Assembly: GCF_020035535.1 (NCBI RefSeq)
Contig: NZ_CP083350.1
Coordinates: 3,048,501 to 3,112,500, forward strand
DNA: 64,000 nucleotides
Source: Ensifer adhaerens
Lineage (GTDB): Bacteria; Pseudomonadota; Alphaproteobacteria; Rhizobiales; Rhizobiaceae
Direction of reading: 5' to 3'
In this document: piece by piece, positions 36,142-45,491 of the stretch
Layout: every line of letters starts with the position of its first letter
Position numbering within the stretch: position 1 is the stretch's first letter
Position numbers and translations under genes: made by a program
Notes under the pieces: generated by a model
Told to the model about the DNA's origin: nothing
What the model saw: the letters and a program-made list of their open reading frames with translations, nothing else
Databases searched by the model: none

Positions 36142-36714
36142 TCAAATGCCGTAGCGCGTCGCATTCCCCCAAACCAGCTCAAGCCGGTGCAGCGTTTGAA
36201 ATGCGGTTTCGAGATTGCGCCGGTCCTGCTCGCCGTGGCTGAGGACCCGCTCATAGGCGCCGGCCGCTTTCCGGAGCGATTCGCAGAGCTGCCTGCCTTT
36301 TTCCGAAAGCCGGATGCGAGCCGAACGCCGGTCGCGCTGCGATGCAGCCCGGTCGATATACTCCCCGTCGCCCAGCTGCTTCAGGTAGTAGGAAACGTTG
36401 GAGCCGACATAGTGGCCACGATCCAACAGTTCGGCCACCGACACTTCGGCATCACCGATCGCGAGCAAGACCATGGCTTGCGCCGGGCCAATATCATCGA
36501 CACCAAGCTTCGTCAGTTCGGCGCGCAACAGGCCGGTAAACCGCCTGCTTGCTCGTTCCATCATCCGCGCCAGCTCGAAATAACTGACCACGGACGCTTC
36601 GCTTTCCTGGTCAATACTTTCGTGTTCAGGGGCACTACCAACGGCGTCATCCCCGGGCCGGATGGTAACAGCGCCGCCAAAATCTGCGAACGGATAGAGA
36701 ATCCTTTGATTCAT
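36142..36714 (-). CDS. wggR: WggR, MarR-family regulator of the galactoglucan genes
   Basis: 190-residue MarR-type winged-helix regulator. A roughly 45-residue N-terminal extension precedes the core: helices ARMMERASRRFTGLLRAELT, GPAQAMVLLAIGDAEVSVAE and recognition helix region GHYVGSNVSYYLKQLGDGEY, then the wing DRRSARIRLSEKGRQLCESL. In S. meliloti WggR (ExpG) activates the wg operons. I prefer the ATG at 36714 with GGAG 6 bases upstream over a TTG at 36726. A perfect palindrome 42 bp upstream suits autoregulation. Confidence 0.9.
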   Translation of the reverse strand: MNQRILYPFADFGGAVTIRPGDDAVGSAPEHESIDQESEASVVSYFELARMMERASRRFTGLLRAELTKLGVDDIGPAQAMVLLAIGDAEVSVAELLDRGHYVGSNVSYYLKQLGDGEYIDRAASQRDRRSARIRLSEKGRQLCESLRKAAGAYERVLSHGEQDRRNLETAFQTLHRLELVWGNATRYGI

Positions 36715-36755
36715 CCCTCTCTCCAACTAAGCATTACTACGATATTCAAAAATTA

Positions 36756-36770
36756 CTTCAAATTTTGAAG
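36756..36770. promoter_or_regulatory. Probable MarR-type operator in the wggR/wgdA intergenic region
   Basis: Perfect palindrome CTTCAAA-T-TTTGAAG, extended to near-symmetry by TTA on the left and CAA on the right. Length and A+T-rich centre fit a MarR-dimer site. It lies between wggR (leftward) and wgdA (rightward), so one site could serve both directions. Confidence 0.65.
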
Positions 36771-36839
36771 CAATTTTTCGCCCCCTTTACTCCCCCCGAA
36801 TACGACTATCTTGAGCATTCCACCATTATTGTGTCACAC

Positions 36840-36871
36840 TTATCACGGCAACACTGTGATTTAAGTGATAA
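36840..36871. promoter_or_regulatory. Spaced inverted repeat upstream of wgdA
   Basis: TTATCAC (36840-36846) and GTGATAA (36865-36871), 18-base spacer, ending 75 bp before wgdA. A possible second regulator site or promoter-overlapping operator; unlike the wggR palindrome in sequence. Confidence 0.4.
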
Positions 36872-36946
36872 CAAACAAAATAGCTTCCTCAAGACCCCAC
36901 CGAACTTATCCAGAAAATCGCCACGCGTGACAGCAAACGAGGCAAT

Positions 36947-38692
36947 ATGATTAGCAAGAACCAAATTGGGCCAAAGACGGCGCAAAATGGAGCAAACGAT
37001 CCACGGCTGCTTATTTTGAAGGCGCGCCGCGTGTTCGTTTTGGCACTTATTTATGCAGCGCTGCTGAGCGCTTGCATCGGCATCTTGCAGCTCTCCACGC
37101 CGCTTTACATGATGCAGGTTCACGACCGGGTCCTGAACAGCCAGAGCATGGACACGCTCACCATGCTGACGATTCTGGTGGTCGGCGCGCTCATCATCTA
37201 CGGCGTACTCGAATACATCCGGGCGCTGACGTTCCAGGCGATGGGCAGTGCGGTCGTGCGTTGGCTGAATTTGCCGGTGCTGACGGCTGCGGTGCAGGCT
37301 GCAGCTGATCAAGGGCTGACCCGGGCGACCCAGTCGCTACGTGACCTGGCGGAGCTGCGCAGCTTTCTCACGACCTCCGCCGTCAGTGCGCCACTCGATG
37401 CCGCCTGGTCGCCAATCTTTCTCGGCGTGCTCTTTGCGCTGCACCCGATGTTCGGCCTTCTCGGCGCCATCTCAATTGCCCTGCTCGTGTGTTGTGGATT
37501 GCTGACTGATTTGCTGACTCGCCGGCTGATGAAAGAGGCCAATCAAGCCAATATCGAGGCCGTTTCGAAAATTGGTGCGAGCTTGCGCCATGCCGAAGCA
37601 ATCGAAGCAATGGGGATGCTCCCTGCGCTAGCCCGGCGCTGGCGCGCGGCACAGATGCATGCGCTGGATTCGCTTGAGGTCAGCGGCAGCCGAAGCAAGG
37701 CGATGGCGTCCATCACGCGTTCGCTGCGCTTCATGATTCAGGCGGCGGCATTGGCGACAGGCTCCATCCTTGTGATGAAGCAGGAGATCTCTCCCGGCGC
37801 GATGATGGCGACAACAATCCTGGTTGGCCGCCTTCTTGCCCCATTTGATTCGATGATCGAAAACTGGCGCCAATGGGTTTTGGCGATCGCCAGCTGGCGC
37901 CGGATCGAGGCCGCACTCAAGGAAGACCTCGCCGTACGCCAGACGATGCCCCAGCCACGTTCGCAGGGCGATCTCGTCGTCGACAAGCTGGTCTATGCCG
38001 CACCCGGTCTCGATGTGCCGATCATCAAGGGAATCGGATTTACCCTTTCGCCAGGCGAGGTGCTCGGCATCGTCGGCCCGTCGGCTGCTGGAAAGTCGAC
38101 GCTTGCACGCCTGCTCGTCGGGATCTTGAAACCGACCACCGGCGGCGTCTTTCTCGACGGCAACAACGTTTATCTTTGGGAGCGCTCCTCGTTCGGGCAG
38201 ATGACAGGCTACCTGCCGCAATCCGTATCGCTGCTCGAGGGGACCATCCGCGATAATATTTCGCGCATGGAGGAAGGTGAACCACAAAAGGTGCTCGACG
38301 CCGCTCGCCTTGCCGACGTGCACGACATGATCGGCCGCCTGCCACTCGGCTACGACACTCCTGTCGGGGATGGCCATCTCACGCTTTCCGGCGGCCAGAG
38401 ACAGCGCATCGCACTTGCCCGCTGCCTATATGACCGCCCTCGCCTCATTGTTCTCGACGAGCCGAACGCCAACCTCGACGCAATCGGTGAACGGGCGCTG
38501 ATCCGAGCAATCGAGCGCGCCCGCAACGACGGCGCAATCGTCATCATGATTGCCCACCGGCCAACCATCATGCAGGCGGCAGACAAGCTGCTCGTCCTTG
38601 AAAACGGCCGGATCACCCAGTTTGGACCACGCACCGACGTGGTTGCCTCCATGACCCCCGGCGAACCGAGACGGGAAGGCGCTTCTGCATGA
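36947..38692 (+). CDS. wgdA: WgdA, type I secretion ABC transporter
   Basis: 581-residue inner-membrane exporter of the PrsD/HlyB class without an N-terminal peptidase domain. Six-helix membrane domain (about 30-310), then the nucleotide-binding domain: Walker A GPSAAGKST (377-385), signature LSGGQ (480-484), Walker B ending in LDE (503-505) and a switch His in IAHR. With WgdB and an outer-membrane TolC protein it should export the neighbouring RTX protein WgeA and is required for EPS II production in S. meliloti (wgdA = expD1). ATG overlap with wgdB as ATGA. Confidence 0.93.
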   Translation: MISKNQIGPKTAQNGANDPRLLILKARRVFVLALIYAALLSACIGILQLSTPLYMMQVHDRVLNSQSMDTLTMLTILVVGALIIYGVLEYIRALTFQAMGSAVVRWLNLPVLTAAVQAAADQGLTRATQSLRDLAELRSFLTTSAVSAPLDAAWSPIFLGVLFALHPMFGLLGAISIALLVCCGLLTDLLTRRLMKEANQANIEAVSKIGASLRHAEAIEAMGMLPALARRWRAAQMHALDSLEVSGSRSKAMASITRSLRFMIQAAALATGSILVMKQEISPGAMMATTILVGRLLAPFDSMIENWRQWVLAIASWRRIEAALKEDLAVRQTMPQPRSQGDLVVDKLVYAAPGLDVPIIKGIGFTLSPGEVLGIVGPSAAGKSTLARLLVGILKPTTGGVFLDGNNVYLWERSSFGQMTGYLPQSVSLLEGTIRDNISRMEEGEPQKVLDAARLADVHDMIGRLPLGYDTPVGDGHLTLSGGQRQRIALARCLYDRPRLIVLDEPNANLDAIGERALIRAIERARNDGAIVIMIAHRPTIMQAADKLLVLENGRITQFGPRTDVVASMTPGEPRREGASA

Positions 38693-40107
38693 CAAACAAG
38701 CCAAAACTGCCGATCGCGCGGGAAGCGCAGACCGTGGTGACGACCGGTGGCCGGGAGAACCTGCCGGCCATCGTCGACAGGCCGCATCCGCTGCACGCGC
38801 TTCAGTCCGAAGTCGAGGGCAGCGCCACTGCCCCTTTGCGCGGCGTGGTCCTTGCCGGCCTCACGACCATTCTCGTCGCCTTTGGCGGCTTTTTCGGCTG
38901 GGCGTTCTCAACGGAACTCAGCAGCGCGTCGGTCGCAAGTGGCACGATCGTGGTTGATTCGAAGCGCAAGACCGTCAGCCATTTCGAAGGTGGCATCTTG
39001 AACCGGCTCCTGGTTCAGGAGGGCGACCGGGTCGCGGCGGGCCAACCGTTGCTCAAGCTGGAGGACACACGCGCCCGCTCTGATCTTCAGGCGTTGCAAA
39101 GCCGCCGCATCGGCCTGATCGCAAAACTTGCGCGCCTGCGCGCGGAGCAGACCGGACTGCAATCAATCGCCTTTCCAAACGACCTGATCGCAACATCCGA
39201 TGCGACGGCCGAGGACGCGATCAAGGCGGAAACGAACTTCTTCGACAGGCGCCGCGAGGCCAAAACCGGTCGCCTGGAGGTTCAGGGCAAGACGATCGAG
39301 GAGTTTTCCGAAAAGGCGAAATCGCTGGCGGAGCAGATCCGCGCAACCGATCGCCAGATAGAACTGATTACCGAACAGCGCACATCGATCGCAACTCTGG
39401 TCGAAAAGGAATACGCGCAGCGCTCCAAGCTGATCGAGATCGACGCCAAGCTCAGCGAACTGGCCGCCACCCGCGGCGAGCTTGCGGGCAACAAGGCCCA
39501 GGCGGAAAAGGCGGAAGCCGGCGCTGAACTTGGCCTGACGGGAATCGAGAATGAATTCCAGTCGGAGATTGCCGGGGAAATCACCACGGCCCGACTTGAG
39601 CTGTCCGATGTGGAAGAGCGACTGGTCGCCGCCAAAGACGTCCTGACGCGCCTCGACATCCGCTCGCCGCAGGCGGGTATCGTCACGAACATTCAGCTAC
39701 GCACACCAGGTAGCGCCGTGTCGGCCGGCCAGCCCTTGCTCGACATCGTGCCTGAGGACGAACCGCTTCTCGTCGAAATGCATGTCGGCACCCGCGACAT
39801 CGACAGCATCGACATCGGCTCGAAGACGCAGATCCGGCTGACGGCCTACAACCAACGCACGCATCTGCCCCTCGACGGCGAGATCACCTATGTCGCGGCC
39901 GACCAGTCGGTGGATGAAAAATCCAACGTCTCCTACTATGTCGCGCGCGCCCGCATTGTGGCCTCATCGCTCAGCGCCAACCCCGACATTCGGCTCTATC
40001 CCGGCATGCCCGCCGAGGTGCTGATCGTCCACAAGCCACGCTCGGCGATCGAATACATGGTTTCACCGATTGCGGACAGCCTGAACCGCGCATTCCGCGA
40101 AGACTGA
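38689..40107 (+). CDS. wgdB: WgdB, HlyD-type periplasmic adaptor
   Basis: 472-residue membrane-fusion protein. One N-terminal helix (about 47-67, GVVLAGLTTILVAFGGFFGW), then the half-lipoyl motif SHFEGGILNRLLVQEGDRVA near 100, a long coiled-coil hairpin (about 155-310) and the second half-lipoyl ITNIQ-type region with IRSPQAGIVTNIQLRTPGSA near 325. The C-terminal beta domain includes MHVGTRDIDSIDIG. It bridges WgdA to an outer-membrane channel. A strong terminator follows. Position equals wgdB (expD2). Confidence 0.93.
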   Translation: MTNKPKLPIAREAQTVVTTGGRENLPAIVDRPHPLHALQSEVEGSATAPLRGVVLAGLTTILVAFGGFFGWAFSTELSSASVASGTIVVDSKRKTVSHFEGGILNRLLVQEGDRVAAGQPLLKLEDTRARSDLQALQSRRIGLIAKLARLRAEQTGLQSIAFPNDLIATSDATAEDAIKAETNFFDRRREAKTGRLEVQGKTIEEFSEKAKSLAEQIRATDRQIELITEQRTSIATLVEKEYAQRSKLIEIDAKLSELAATRGELAGNKAQAEKAEAGAELGLTGIENEFQSEIAGEITTARLELSDVEERLVAAKDVLTRLDIRSPQAGIVTNIQLRTPGSAVSAGQPLLDIVPEDEPLLVEMHVGTRDIDSIDIGSKTQIRLTAYNQRTHLPLDGEITYVAADQSVDEKSNVSYYVARARIVASSLSANPDIRLYPGMPAEVLIVHKPRSAIEYMVSPIADSLNRAFRED

Positions 40108-40132
40108 ACGCGAACTTCAAACAACGACCAAA

Positions 40133-40157
40133 GCCGGCGAAATTCGATTTCGCCGGC
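40133..40157 (+). terminator. Strong hairpin after wgdB
   Basis: Perfect 11-bp stem (GCCGGCGAAAT at 40133-40143, ATTTCGCCGGC at 40147-40157) with a 3-base loop, followed by AATTTATTTCT. It separates wgdAB from wgeA. The remaining 240 bp to wgeA are A+T-rich and should hold the wge promoter. Confidence 0.75.
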
Positions 40158-40399
40158 AATTTATTTCTAAATTTGAATTGAATTCCAAGTAATACCAAAG
40201 ATACTTACCCCTTATATCCCAGGGATAATCATCAAAACGACACACAATATACATCTCAGGTAGAAGATAATAATACAGTACAGCTGTCTTTATTTTGTTT
40301 TTGCTGTTGCCATATGTTTTTTTGCAGTGCAATGTCCCGGCGCTCATCCAAGGTTTGAGGCCAGAGATGGGCGTAAGCAACAACTAAGAGGAGTAGCAT

Positions 40400-41059
40400 A
40401 TGGCCACGTTGGAAGGCGGCGCGTATGATGACGCCCTTTTTGGCTCACGCTTCGACGACTTCATTCACGCCCGTGGTGGCGATGACTTCGTGAACGGAGG
40501 CAATGGCGACGACACCATTTTCGGTGACGAAGGTGATGACATGCTGTTCGGCGGTAACGGTAGCGATACGCTGTTCGGCGGCTGGGGAGATGATGTTCTC
40601 CATGGCGACAACGGGAACGATGTCCTGTTCGGCGGCCATGGCGACGACCTGCTCTACGGTGACAACGGGAACGACATTCTCATTGGCGGCGACGGCAATG
40701 ACCTGTTGATGGGTGGCCGCGGCAGCGACATCCTGTTTGGTGGTGCCGGCAACGACATCATCAACGGCGGTCACGGTGACGACATCATGACCGGCGGCGA
40801 AGGCAGCGACGTGTTCGTCTTTGACGGCGGTGGCGGCAACGACGTCATCCTCGACTTCACGCCCGGCGAAGACCTGCTGCAGATTTCGAAGGACATCAAC
40901 GGCCTCGACATTTCGTCTCCGGAAGATCTGGCATCGCGCGTCACCCAGGTTGGTGGCAACGTGATCATCGACTTCGGTCATGGCGATACGCTGACGCTCG
41001 TCAATGCGGACGCCGACGACATCCAGGCGAACCCGAACCACTACTTCACGATCCATTGA
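40400..41059 (+). CDS. wgeA: WgeA, secreted RTX calcium-binding protein
   Basis: 219 residues. From about residue 25 to 140 the protein is almost only RTX nonapeptide repeats (G-G-x-G-x-D-x-L/I-x), about thirteen in a row, e.g. GGNGSDTLFGGWGDDVLHGD. The C-terminal 80 residues (DVFVFDGGGGNDVILDFTPG and after) look like the uncleaved type I secretion signal domain. It should be exported unfolded by WgdAB and fold on Ca2+ outside. GAGGAG precedes the ATG. In S. meliloti WgeA (ExpE1) is secreted and needed for EPS II. It is very acidic and carries no other domain. Confidence 0.9.
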   Translation: MATLEGGAYDDALFGSRFDDFIHARGGDDFVNGGNGDDTIFGDEGDDMLFGGNGSDTLFGGWGDDVLHGDNGNDVLFGGHGDDLLYGDNGNDILIGGDGNDLLMGGRGSDILFGGAGNDIINGGHGDDIMTGGEGSDVFVFDGGGGNDVILDFTPGEDLLQISKDINGLDISSPEDLASRVTQVGGNVIIDFGHGDTLTLVNADADDIQANPNHYFTIH

Positions 41060-41127
41060 GATTGACCGGCGCGCCCCACTTCCTCCCATGTGGGGCGCCC
41101 TCCCTTTTCGTCCTTCAGGAGTAACGC

Positions 41128-43380
41128 GTGACGGCAGACGACCGTATCAGGAGCCTGGCCCAAGAATTCGCAAGTGCTGCGGCATTCAGGCTCAGCCTCG
41201 ATGTTGCTGTGCTAATATGGGACGCACCTGCAGACCTGCCGGCGAAAACCAAATACGCGCTTTCAGCATCGCGGTCCCTCGTTCCACTCGTCAGCATGGC
41301 GCTTCCGCGCGCCGATGGCGGGCAGCGTGTCTTCTGGGCGATGCGCCCCGGAAACGAGCGGGAACTGGCAGAAATTGCCGTAGATCACCACGTCCTTCAG
41401 ACGGTTGTCCTTGAGCCCGCTGGCCGGCTTCCGTTTCTGGACATGGCCGCGCAGTTCGCCGCACTCGTGGCGGAGGCACGCTTCAAGTTTCTCAACAACC
41501 TGCTCACTGTCTGGCGAAGTGCATTCCGGCTTTCCCGAGACGAGTTTTTTACTGGCCTGGTCGACGACGCGATCCATGCCTTAAACCTTGGTCAGCGCGC
41601 AGCGACGATTTCGTGCCGGCTTGCCCATGGCCGATACCTGGCAGAGTCGACCGTCAGCGCCGAGTTCGGCGAGATCAGTGCGATCTATGCGCTGAGCGCC
41701 GATGCCGTCCTGCCACTGCCGCAGCTATTTGCCATCACCGGTCGGGCAGAGCGAGGCTGGCGCCGTTGCCACTTCGTGCTCGAAACGCCGCGCGCCCCGC
41801 GGGCGCTTTCGCTGATGATCATGGGCAAGCGCGGGATTGCTATCCGCGAGATCGCCCATCGTGGCTCGCGCTACCCGAGCGTCCAGGAATGGTGGCCCGA
41901 GCACGGCGCGGCTGCGGGCCTGCGCGAGTTCGTCGTACGTTGCCTTTCTTCCATCCCTGAAAACGGTATGGCGCTTGCGACCGACCTGCAGCTTCGTTCG
42001 CCGTTGCCGGCGCGCCAGGCTGGAAAATCTCCTCTCCACCCGGGGGCGGAGATCGATCTCGCGCTCGCGTTGCCTGATGGGCTGCTGGTCGGCGGTTGGA
42101 CGCGCGACACAAGCGGTGTGCTCTCAGGGATCGACTATCTTCAGGAAGACGGTACGGCCCTGCCGCTGGATGGCAACTGGTATGAGTTTCCCGGCTGGGC
42201 TCGTGGCGCGGAAGAAGGCTCGAAGACCGATGTAACGGGCTTTGTCAGCTGGCTGCCGATGCGCGAACCGCTCGGTGCCTTGCTGCAGCCCCGCTTCCAG
42301 ATGCGGCTTGCTTCCGGCGCCGTCAAACCGCTCGTGCCGAAGCCGCAGCCCTTCGATCCAGCGACACAACGCAACCGCATCCTCAGGGCCGTTCCGCCTC
42401 AGCACGCAATCGATGCGGCGTTCCGCACGATCCTTGCGCCCGCGCTCAAGGACGTGGAGCAAAGACTGGGAAAGACGATCAGGGTCGATCAGACGAAGGA
42501 CTTCGGCCCGATGCTGGAGGCGCCTTTAGTCTCGATCGTCGTGCCACTCTACCGCGTTCTCGATTTCCTGCGCTTCCAGCTCTCGGGCCTTGCCACCGAC
42601 CCCTTCGTCGCCGCCAATGCCGAGATCATCTACGTGCTGGATTCTCCCGAAATCCACGATGAGACCGAGCACCTGCTCGGCGGCTTTCATCTGCTGCACG
42701 GGCTTTCGATGAAGCTCGTGGTGATGAACCGAAACGGTGGTTATGCCCGCGCATGCAATGCCGGCGCGCGCTATGCGCGCGGTTCCGTCGTCGTCATGCT
42801 CAACTCGGATGTGGTGCCCTGCGGGCCCGGGTGGCTGGAGACGCTGGCGCTGCCCGTACTCAAAGAAAGTTCGCTCGGCGCGATCGGCCCTAAACTCCTC
42901 TTCGAGGATGGATCGCTGCAGCATGCAGGTCTCTATTTTGCCCGCAACAAGCAGGACATCTGGCTGAACCATCATTTCTACAAGGGCATGCCCGGTGCCT
43001 ACGCGCCTGCACAACAGGCCCGCATCGTGCCCGGCATCACCGGCGCATGTCAGGTGATGCGTCGGGAAGTCTGGGAGCTCGTCGGCGGCTATGCCGAGGA
43101 CTTCGTGATCGGCGACTACGAGGATAGCGATCTCTGCCTCAAGATCAGGCAGGCCGGCTTCGACATCGTCTACGAGCCGGCTGCCTGCCTTTACCACCTG
43201 GAGCGACGGTCGATCAGCCGCAGCCAGGATTACACGCGCGGTGTCGCGAGCCAGTACAATGCATGGCTGCACACCGAACGCTGGAACGACGACATCAGTA
43301 CGCTGATGCCAGCCTACCTCGGCGTCGAAGCGGCGGCTGCGCCGAGCGGTCACAAGACTGCCGCCGGGAGCGCCGCATGA
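41128..43380 (+). CDS. wgeB: WgeB, large GT2 glycosyltransferase with N-terminal accessory region
   Basis: 750 residues. The C-terminal 270 carry a GT2 domain: APLVSIVVPLYRVLDFLRFQ near 467, NRNGGYARACNAGARYARGS near 537, the NSD metal site in VVMLNSDVVP near 562 and VIGDYEDSDLCLKIRQAGFD near 658. The N-terminal 460 have no motif I can name except a beta module near 310 with LLVGGWTRDTSG that resembles parts of WgeE and WgeF. GTG start at 41128 with AGGAG upstream. Overlaps wgeC as ATGA. Expected to build galactoglucan chains in the cytoplasm. Confidence 0.87.
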   Translation: MTADDRIRSLAQEFASAAAFRLSLDVAVLIWDAPADLPAKTKYALSASRSLVPLVSMALPRADGGQRVFWAMRPGNERELAEIAVDHHVLQTVVLEPAGRLPFLDMAAQFAALVAEARFKFLNNLLTVWRSAFRLSRDEFFTGLVDDAIHALNLGQRAATISCRLAHGRYLAESTVSAEFGEISAIYALSADAVLPLPQLFAITGRAERGWRRCHFVLETPRAPRALSLMIMGKRGIAIREIAHRGSRYPSVQEWWPEHGAAAGLREFVVRCLSSIPENGMALATDLQLRSPLPARQAGKSPLHPGAEIDLALALPDGLLVGGWTRDTSGVLSGIDYLQEDGTALPLDGNWYEFPGWARGAEEGSKTDVTGFVSWLPMREPLGALLQPRFQMRLASGAVKPLVPKPQPFDPATQRNRILRAVPPQHAIDAAFRTILAPALKDVEQRLGKTIRVDQTKDFGPMLEAPLVSIVVPLYRVLDFLRFQLSGLATDPFVAANAEIIYVLDSPEIHDETEHLLGGFHLLHGLSMKLVVMNRNGGYARACNAGARYARGSVVVMLNSDVVPCGPGWLETLALPVLKESSLGAIGPKLLFEDGSLQHAGLYFARNKQDIWLNHHFYKGMPGAYAPAQQARIVPGITGACQVMRREVWELVGGYAEDFVIGDYEDSDLCLKIRQAGFDIVYEPAACLYHLERRSISRSQDYTRGVASQYNAWLHTERWNDDISTLMPAYLGVEAAAAPSGHKTAAGSAA

Positions 43381-44222
43381 ACCAATCCGCACTTCGCCAC
43401 GCAGACAGCCTGCAAACGGCATCGCAGCCGAACGAGGACCGTATCGACGGGATGCTTCAAACGGTCCTTAACAATCGTTTCCTGCCACAGCCCGATAGCA
43501 ACAGCGTGTTCGTCGGAGACGGCAACTACCGGGCGGTCGGCGCCGAATTTTTAGGCCACTTCATCCGCATGGGTGGATTGCGGCCGGAAAGCAGCGTGCT
43601 CGATATCGGTAGCGGCATCGGCCGGATGGCGGTTCCGCTCACCCAATATCTCGACACCGAGCGCGCCCGCTACGTCGGCGTCGATCCTGTCGAAGGCGGT
43701 GTCGCGTGGTGCCGGAAGTCCGTGACGCCGGTCTACACGAACTTCACTTTCGAGCACGTCGACATTGCCCACGAACTCTACAATCCGATGGGCAAGATCA
43801 ACGGCAAGGCTCTGAAGCTTCCCTATCCGGACCGGACGTTCGATTTTGCCATCATGACGTCGATCGTCACCCATCTGCCGCCGGACGAGGTGCTCGTCTA
43901 CTTCAGCGAGATCAACCGGATGCTGAAGCCAGGCGGCCGGCTGTTCGTGACGGCATTCGTGGTCGATCGCGTCGCCGCGAAGAACGAAAATGGGAGGCGG
44001 GATCCACGCCTCGGTTTTAATCGCAGTGGCGATGGTCCCTGCTGGTTCGTACCGGGCCTGCCGCCGCTTGCCGCCGTTGGTTTCGATGATGGATTTCTCG
44101 ATCGCGCTCTCGAACGGGCGGGCTTTTCATCCGTCCTGAAATCACTCGGCCATTGGCGCGGGCAGCATGCCGGGCACTATCAGGATGTCTTCGTTGCCGA
44201 ACGCCGGGGTGCAATCGGATGA
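43377..44222 (+). CDS. wgeC: WgeC, SAM-dependent methyltransferase-like protein
   Basis: 281-residue class I methyltransferase. The SAM-binding motif SVLDIGSGIGRMAVPL starts at 73; VGVDPVEGGVAWC supplies the acidic residue after strand 2, and DFAIMTSIVTHLPPDEV the motif after strand 4, then LKPGGRLFVTAF. Starts on an ATGA overlap with wgeB and ends in one with wgeD. Methyl groups are not a textbook part of S. meliloti galactoglucan, so the substrate is uncertain: it may cap the chain or modify a non-sugar target. Position equals wgeC (expE3). Confidence 0.86.
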   Translation: MNQSALRHADSLQTASQPNEDRIDGMLQTVLNNRFLPQPDSNSVFVGDGNYRAVGAEFLGHFIRMGGLRPESSVLDIGSGIGRMAVPLTQYLDTERARYVGVDPVEGGVAWCRKSVTPVYTNFTFEHVDIAHELYNPMGKINGKALKLPYPDRTFDFAIMTSIVTHLPPDEVLVYFSEINRMLKPGGRLFVTAFVVDRVAAKNENGRRDPRLGFNRSGDGPCWFVPGLPPLAAVGFDDGFLDRALERAGFSSVLKSLGHWRGQHAGHYQDVFVAERRGAIG

Positions 44223-45481
44223 AGAAGCGCATCCTGGTCGCAGCGCACAATCACCCCGCACTCCACCCCGGTGGCACGGAGATTTTCGCGCACGACCTCT
44301 TCCGCGCCTATCAACGCGCCGGCCACGAGGTGTTGTTTCTCGGCGCCACCAACCAGACCCATCGGCAGGTGCGTCCGGGAACGAGCTTCCAGGCAATTGG
44401 CTCGGAAGGCGACGAAGTGCTGTTGTGGTCCGGTCATTTCGACCGCTTCTTCATGAGCCAGGTCGACCTTTATGGCGTCGTCCCTGACCTCACGGAGCTC
44501 TTGCGCGATTTCAAGCCGGACGTGGTCCACATTCATCACCTGCTGCTACTTGGCGCCGAGTTTCCGCACATTGTGCGGCGGACCTTGCCGGAGTGTCGCA
44601 TCGTGATGACGCTGCACGACTACTATCCACTTTGCCACCATGACGGACTGATGGTGCGCACCACCGGCAAGGAGCTTTGCCACAAGTCGACGCCCGACCG
44701 GTGCCACGCCTGTTTCAAGGATATTCCGCTCGACCGCTTCGTGCTGCGCGAACAGCATCTGAAAGCCCTTCTGAGCACAGTCGACCGTTTCGTATCGCCG
44801 AGCCAGTTCTTAAGGCAGCGATACATCGACTGGGGCCTTGACGGCGAACAGATCGAGGTCATCGCCAATGGCTTGCCGCGGCGTGACGTTCCGGCGCGCA
44901 AGGATCGACAGGAGAACGACCGCCCGATCTTCGGCTATTTCGGCAACCTCAATCCCTGGAAGGGCACCACGGTCCTGCTCGAGGCGGCGCGACAACTGAT
45001 TGACGAGGGCCTTCGCTTTGAACTCCGTGTCCATGGCGGCGCACCGTTCCAGAGCGATGGTTTCAAGGATGAGATCGCCCGCCTCTTTAAAAAGACGGCA
45101 CCCACCGTTCAACAGCGCGGCGCCTACCGGCGCGACGACATTGCCGACCTCATTGCCGCGGTCGACTGCACCATCGTGCCTTCCATCTGGTGGGAGAACG
45201 CGCCGCTCGTCATCGGCGAAGCACAATCGCAGCGCAAACCGCTGATCGCCAGCAATATCGGCGGCATGGCCGAGATGGTTCAGGACGGCGTGAGCGGGCT
45301 GACCGTCACGCCCAACGACCCGCGAGCCCTTGCTGCCGCCATGCGCCGCATCGCGGAAAACCCGGATCTCAGGCGACGCCTTTCGGCGAACGCCCGCAAA
45401 CCCGATGATATCGACGCCACTGCCCGCCGCTATCTCGCGCTCATCGACACGATAGAGCCGGCACGAACCGCCGCGGCCTAG
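44219..45481 (+). CDS. wgeD: WgeD, GT4 glycosyltransferase with cysteine-rich insert
   Basis: 420-residue GT-B enzyme. Seen: RILVAAHNHPALHPGGTEIF, PDVVHIHHLLLLGAEFPHIV, CRIVMTLHDYYPLCHHDGLM, then four cysteines between about 140 and 166 (CHHDG, CHKSTPDRCHACF) likely to bind a metal, PIFGYFGNLNPWKGTTVLLE near 240, and VPSIWWENAPLVIGEAQSQR near 320 with the donor-binding E. WgeG has the same layout and the same Cys insert, so the two are paralogues. Coupled to wgeC by an ATGA overlap. Confidence 0.88.
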   Translation: MKKRILVAAHNHPALHPGGTEIFAHDLFRAYQRAGHEVLFLGATNQTHRQVRPGTSFQAIGSEGDEVLLWSGHFDRFFMSQVDLYGVVPDLTELLRDFKPDVVHIHHLLLLGAEFPHIVRRTLPECRIVMTLHDYYPLCHHDGLMVRTTGKELCHKSTPDRCHACFKDIPLDRFVLREQHLKALLSTVDRFVSPSQFLRQRYIDWGLDGEQIEVIANGLPRRDVPARKDRQENDRPIFGYFGNLNPWKGTTVLLEAARQLIDEGLRFELRVHGGAPFQSDGFKDEIARLFKKTAPTVQQRGAYRRDDIADLIAAVDCTIVPSIWWENAPLVIGEAQSQRKPLIASNIGGMAEMVQDGVSGLTVTPNDPRALAAAMRRIAENPDLRRRLSANARKPDDIDATARRYLALIDTIEPARTAAA

Positions 45482-45491
45482 AGGAAAGACC

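Noticed and set aside
34984..36768. 594-codon plus-strand frame opposite wgcA and wggR
   Set aside because: Antisense shadow of two well-supported genes; caused by high GC at third positions. Composition is Arg/His/Gln-rich with no motif.
40490..40830. Tandem DNA repeats inside wgeA
   Set aside because: Explained by the nonapeptide repeats of the RTX protein, not a separate element.
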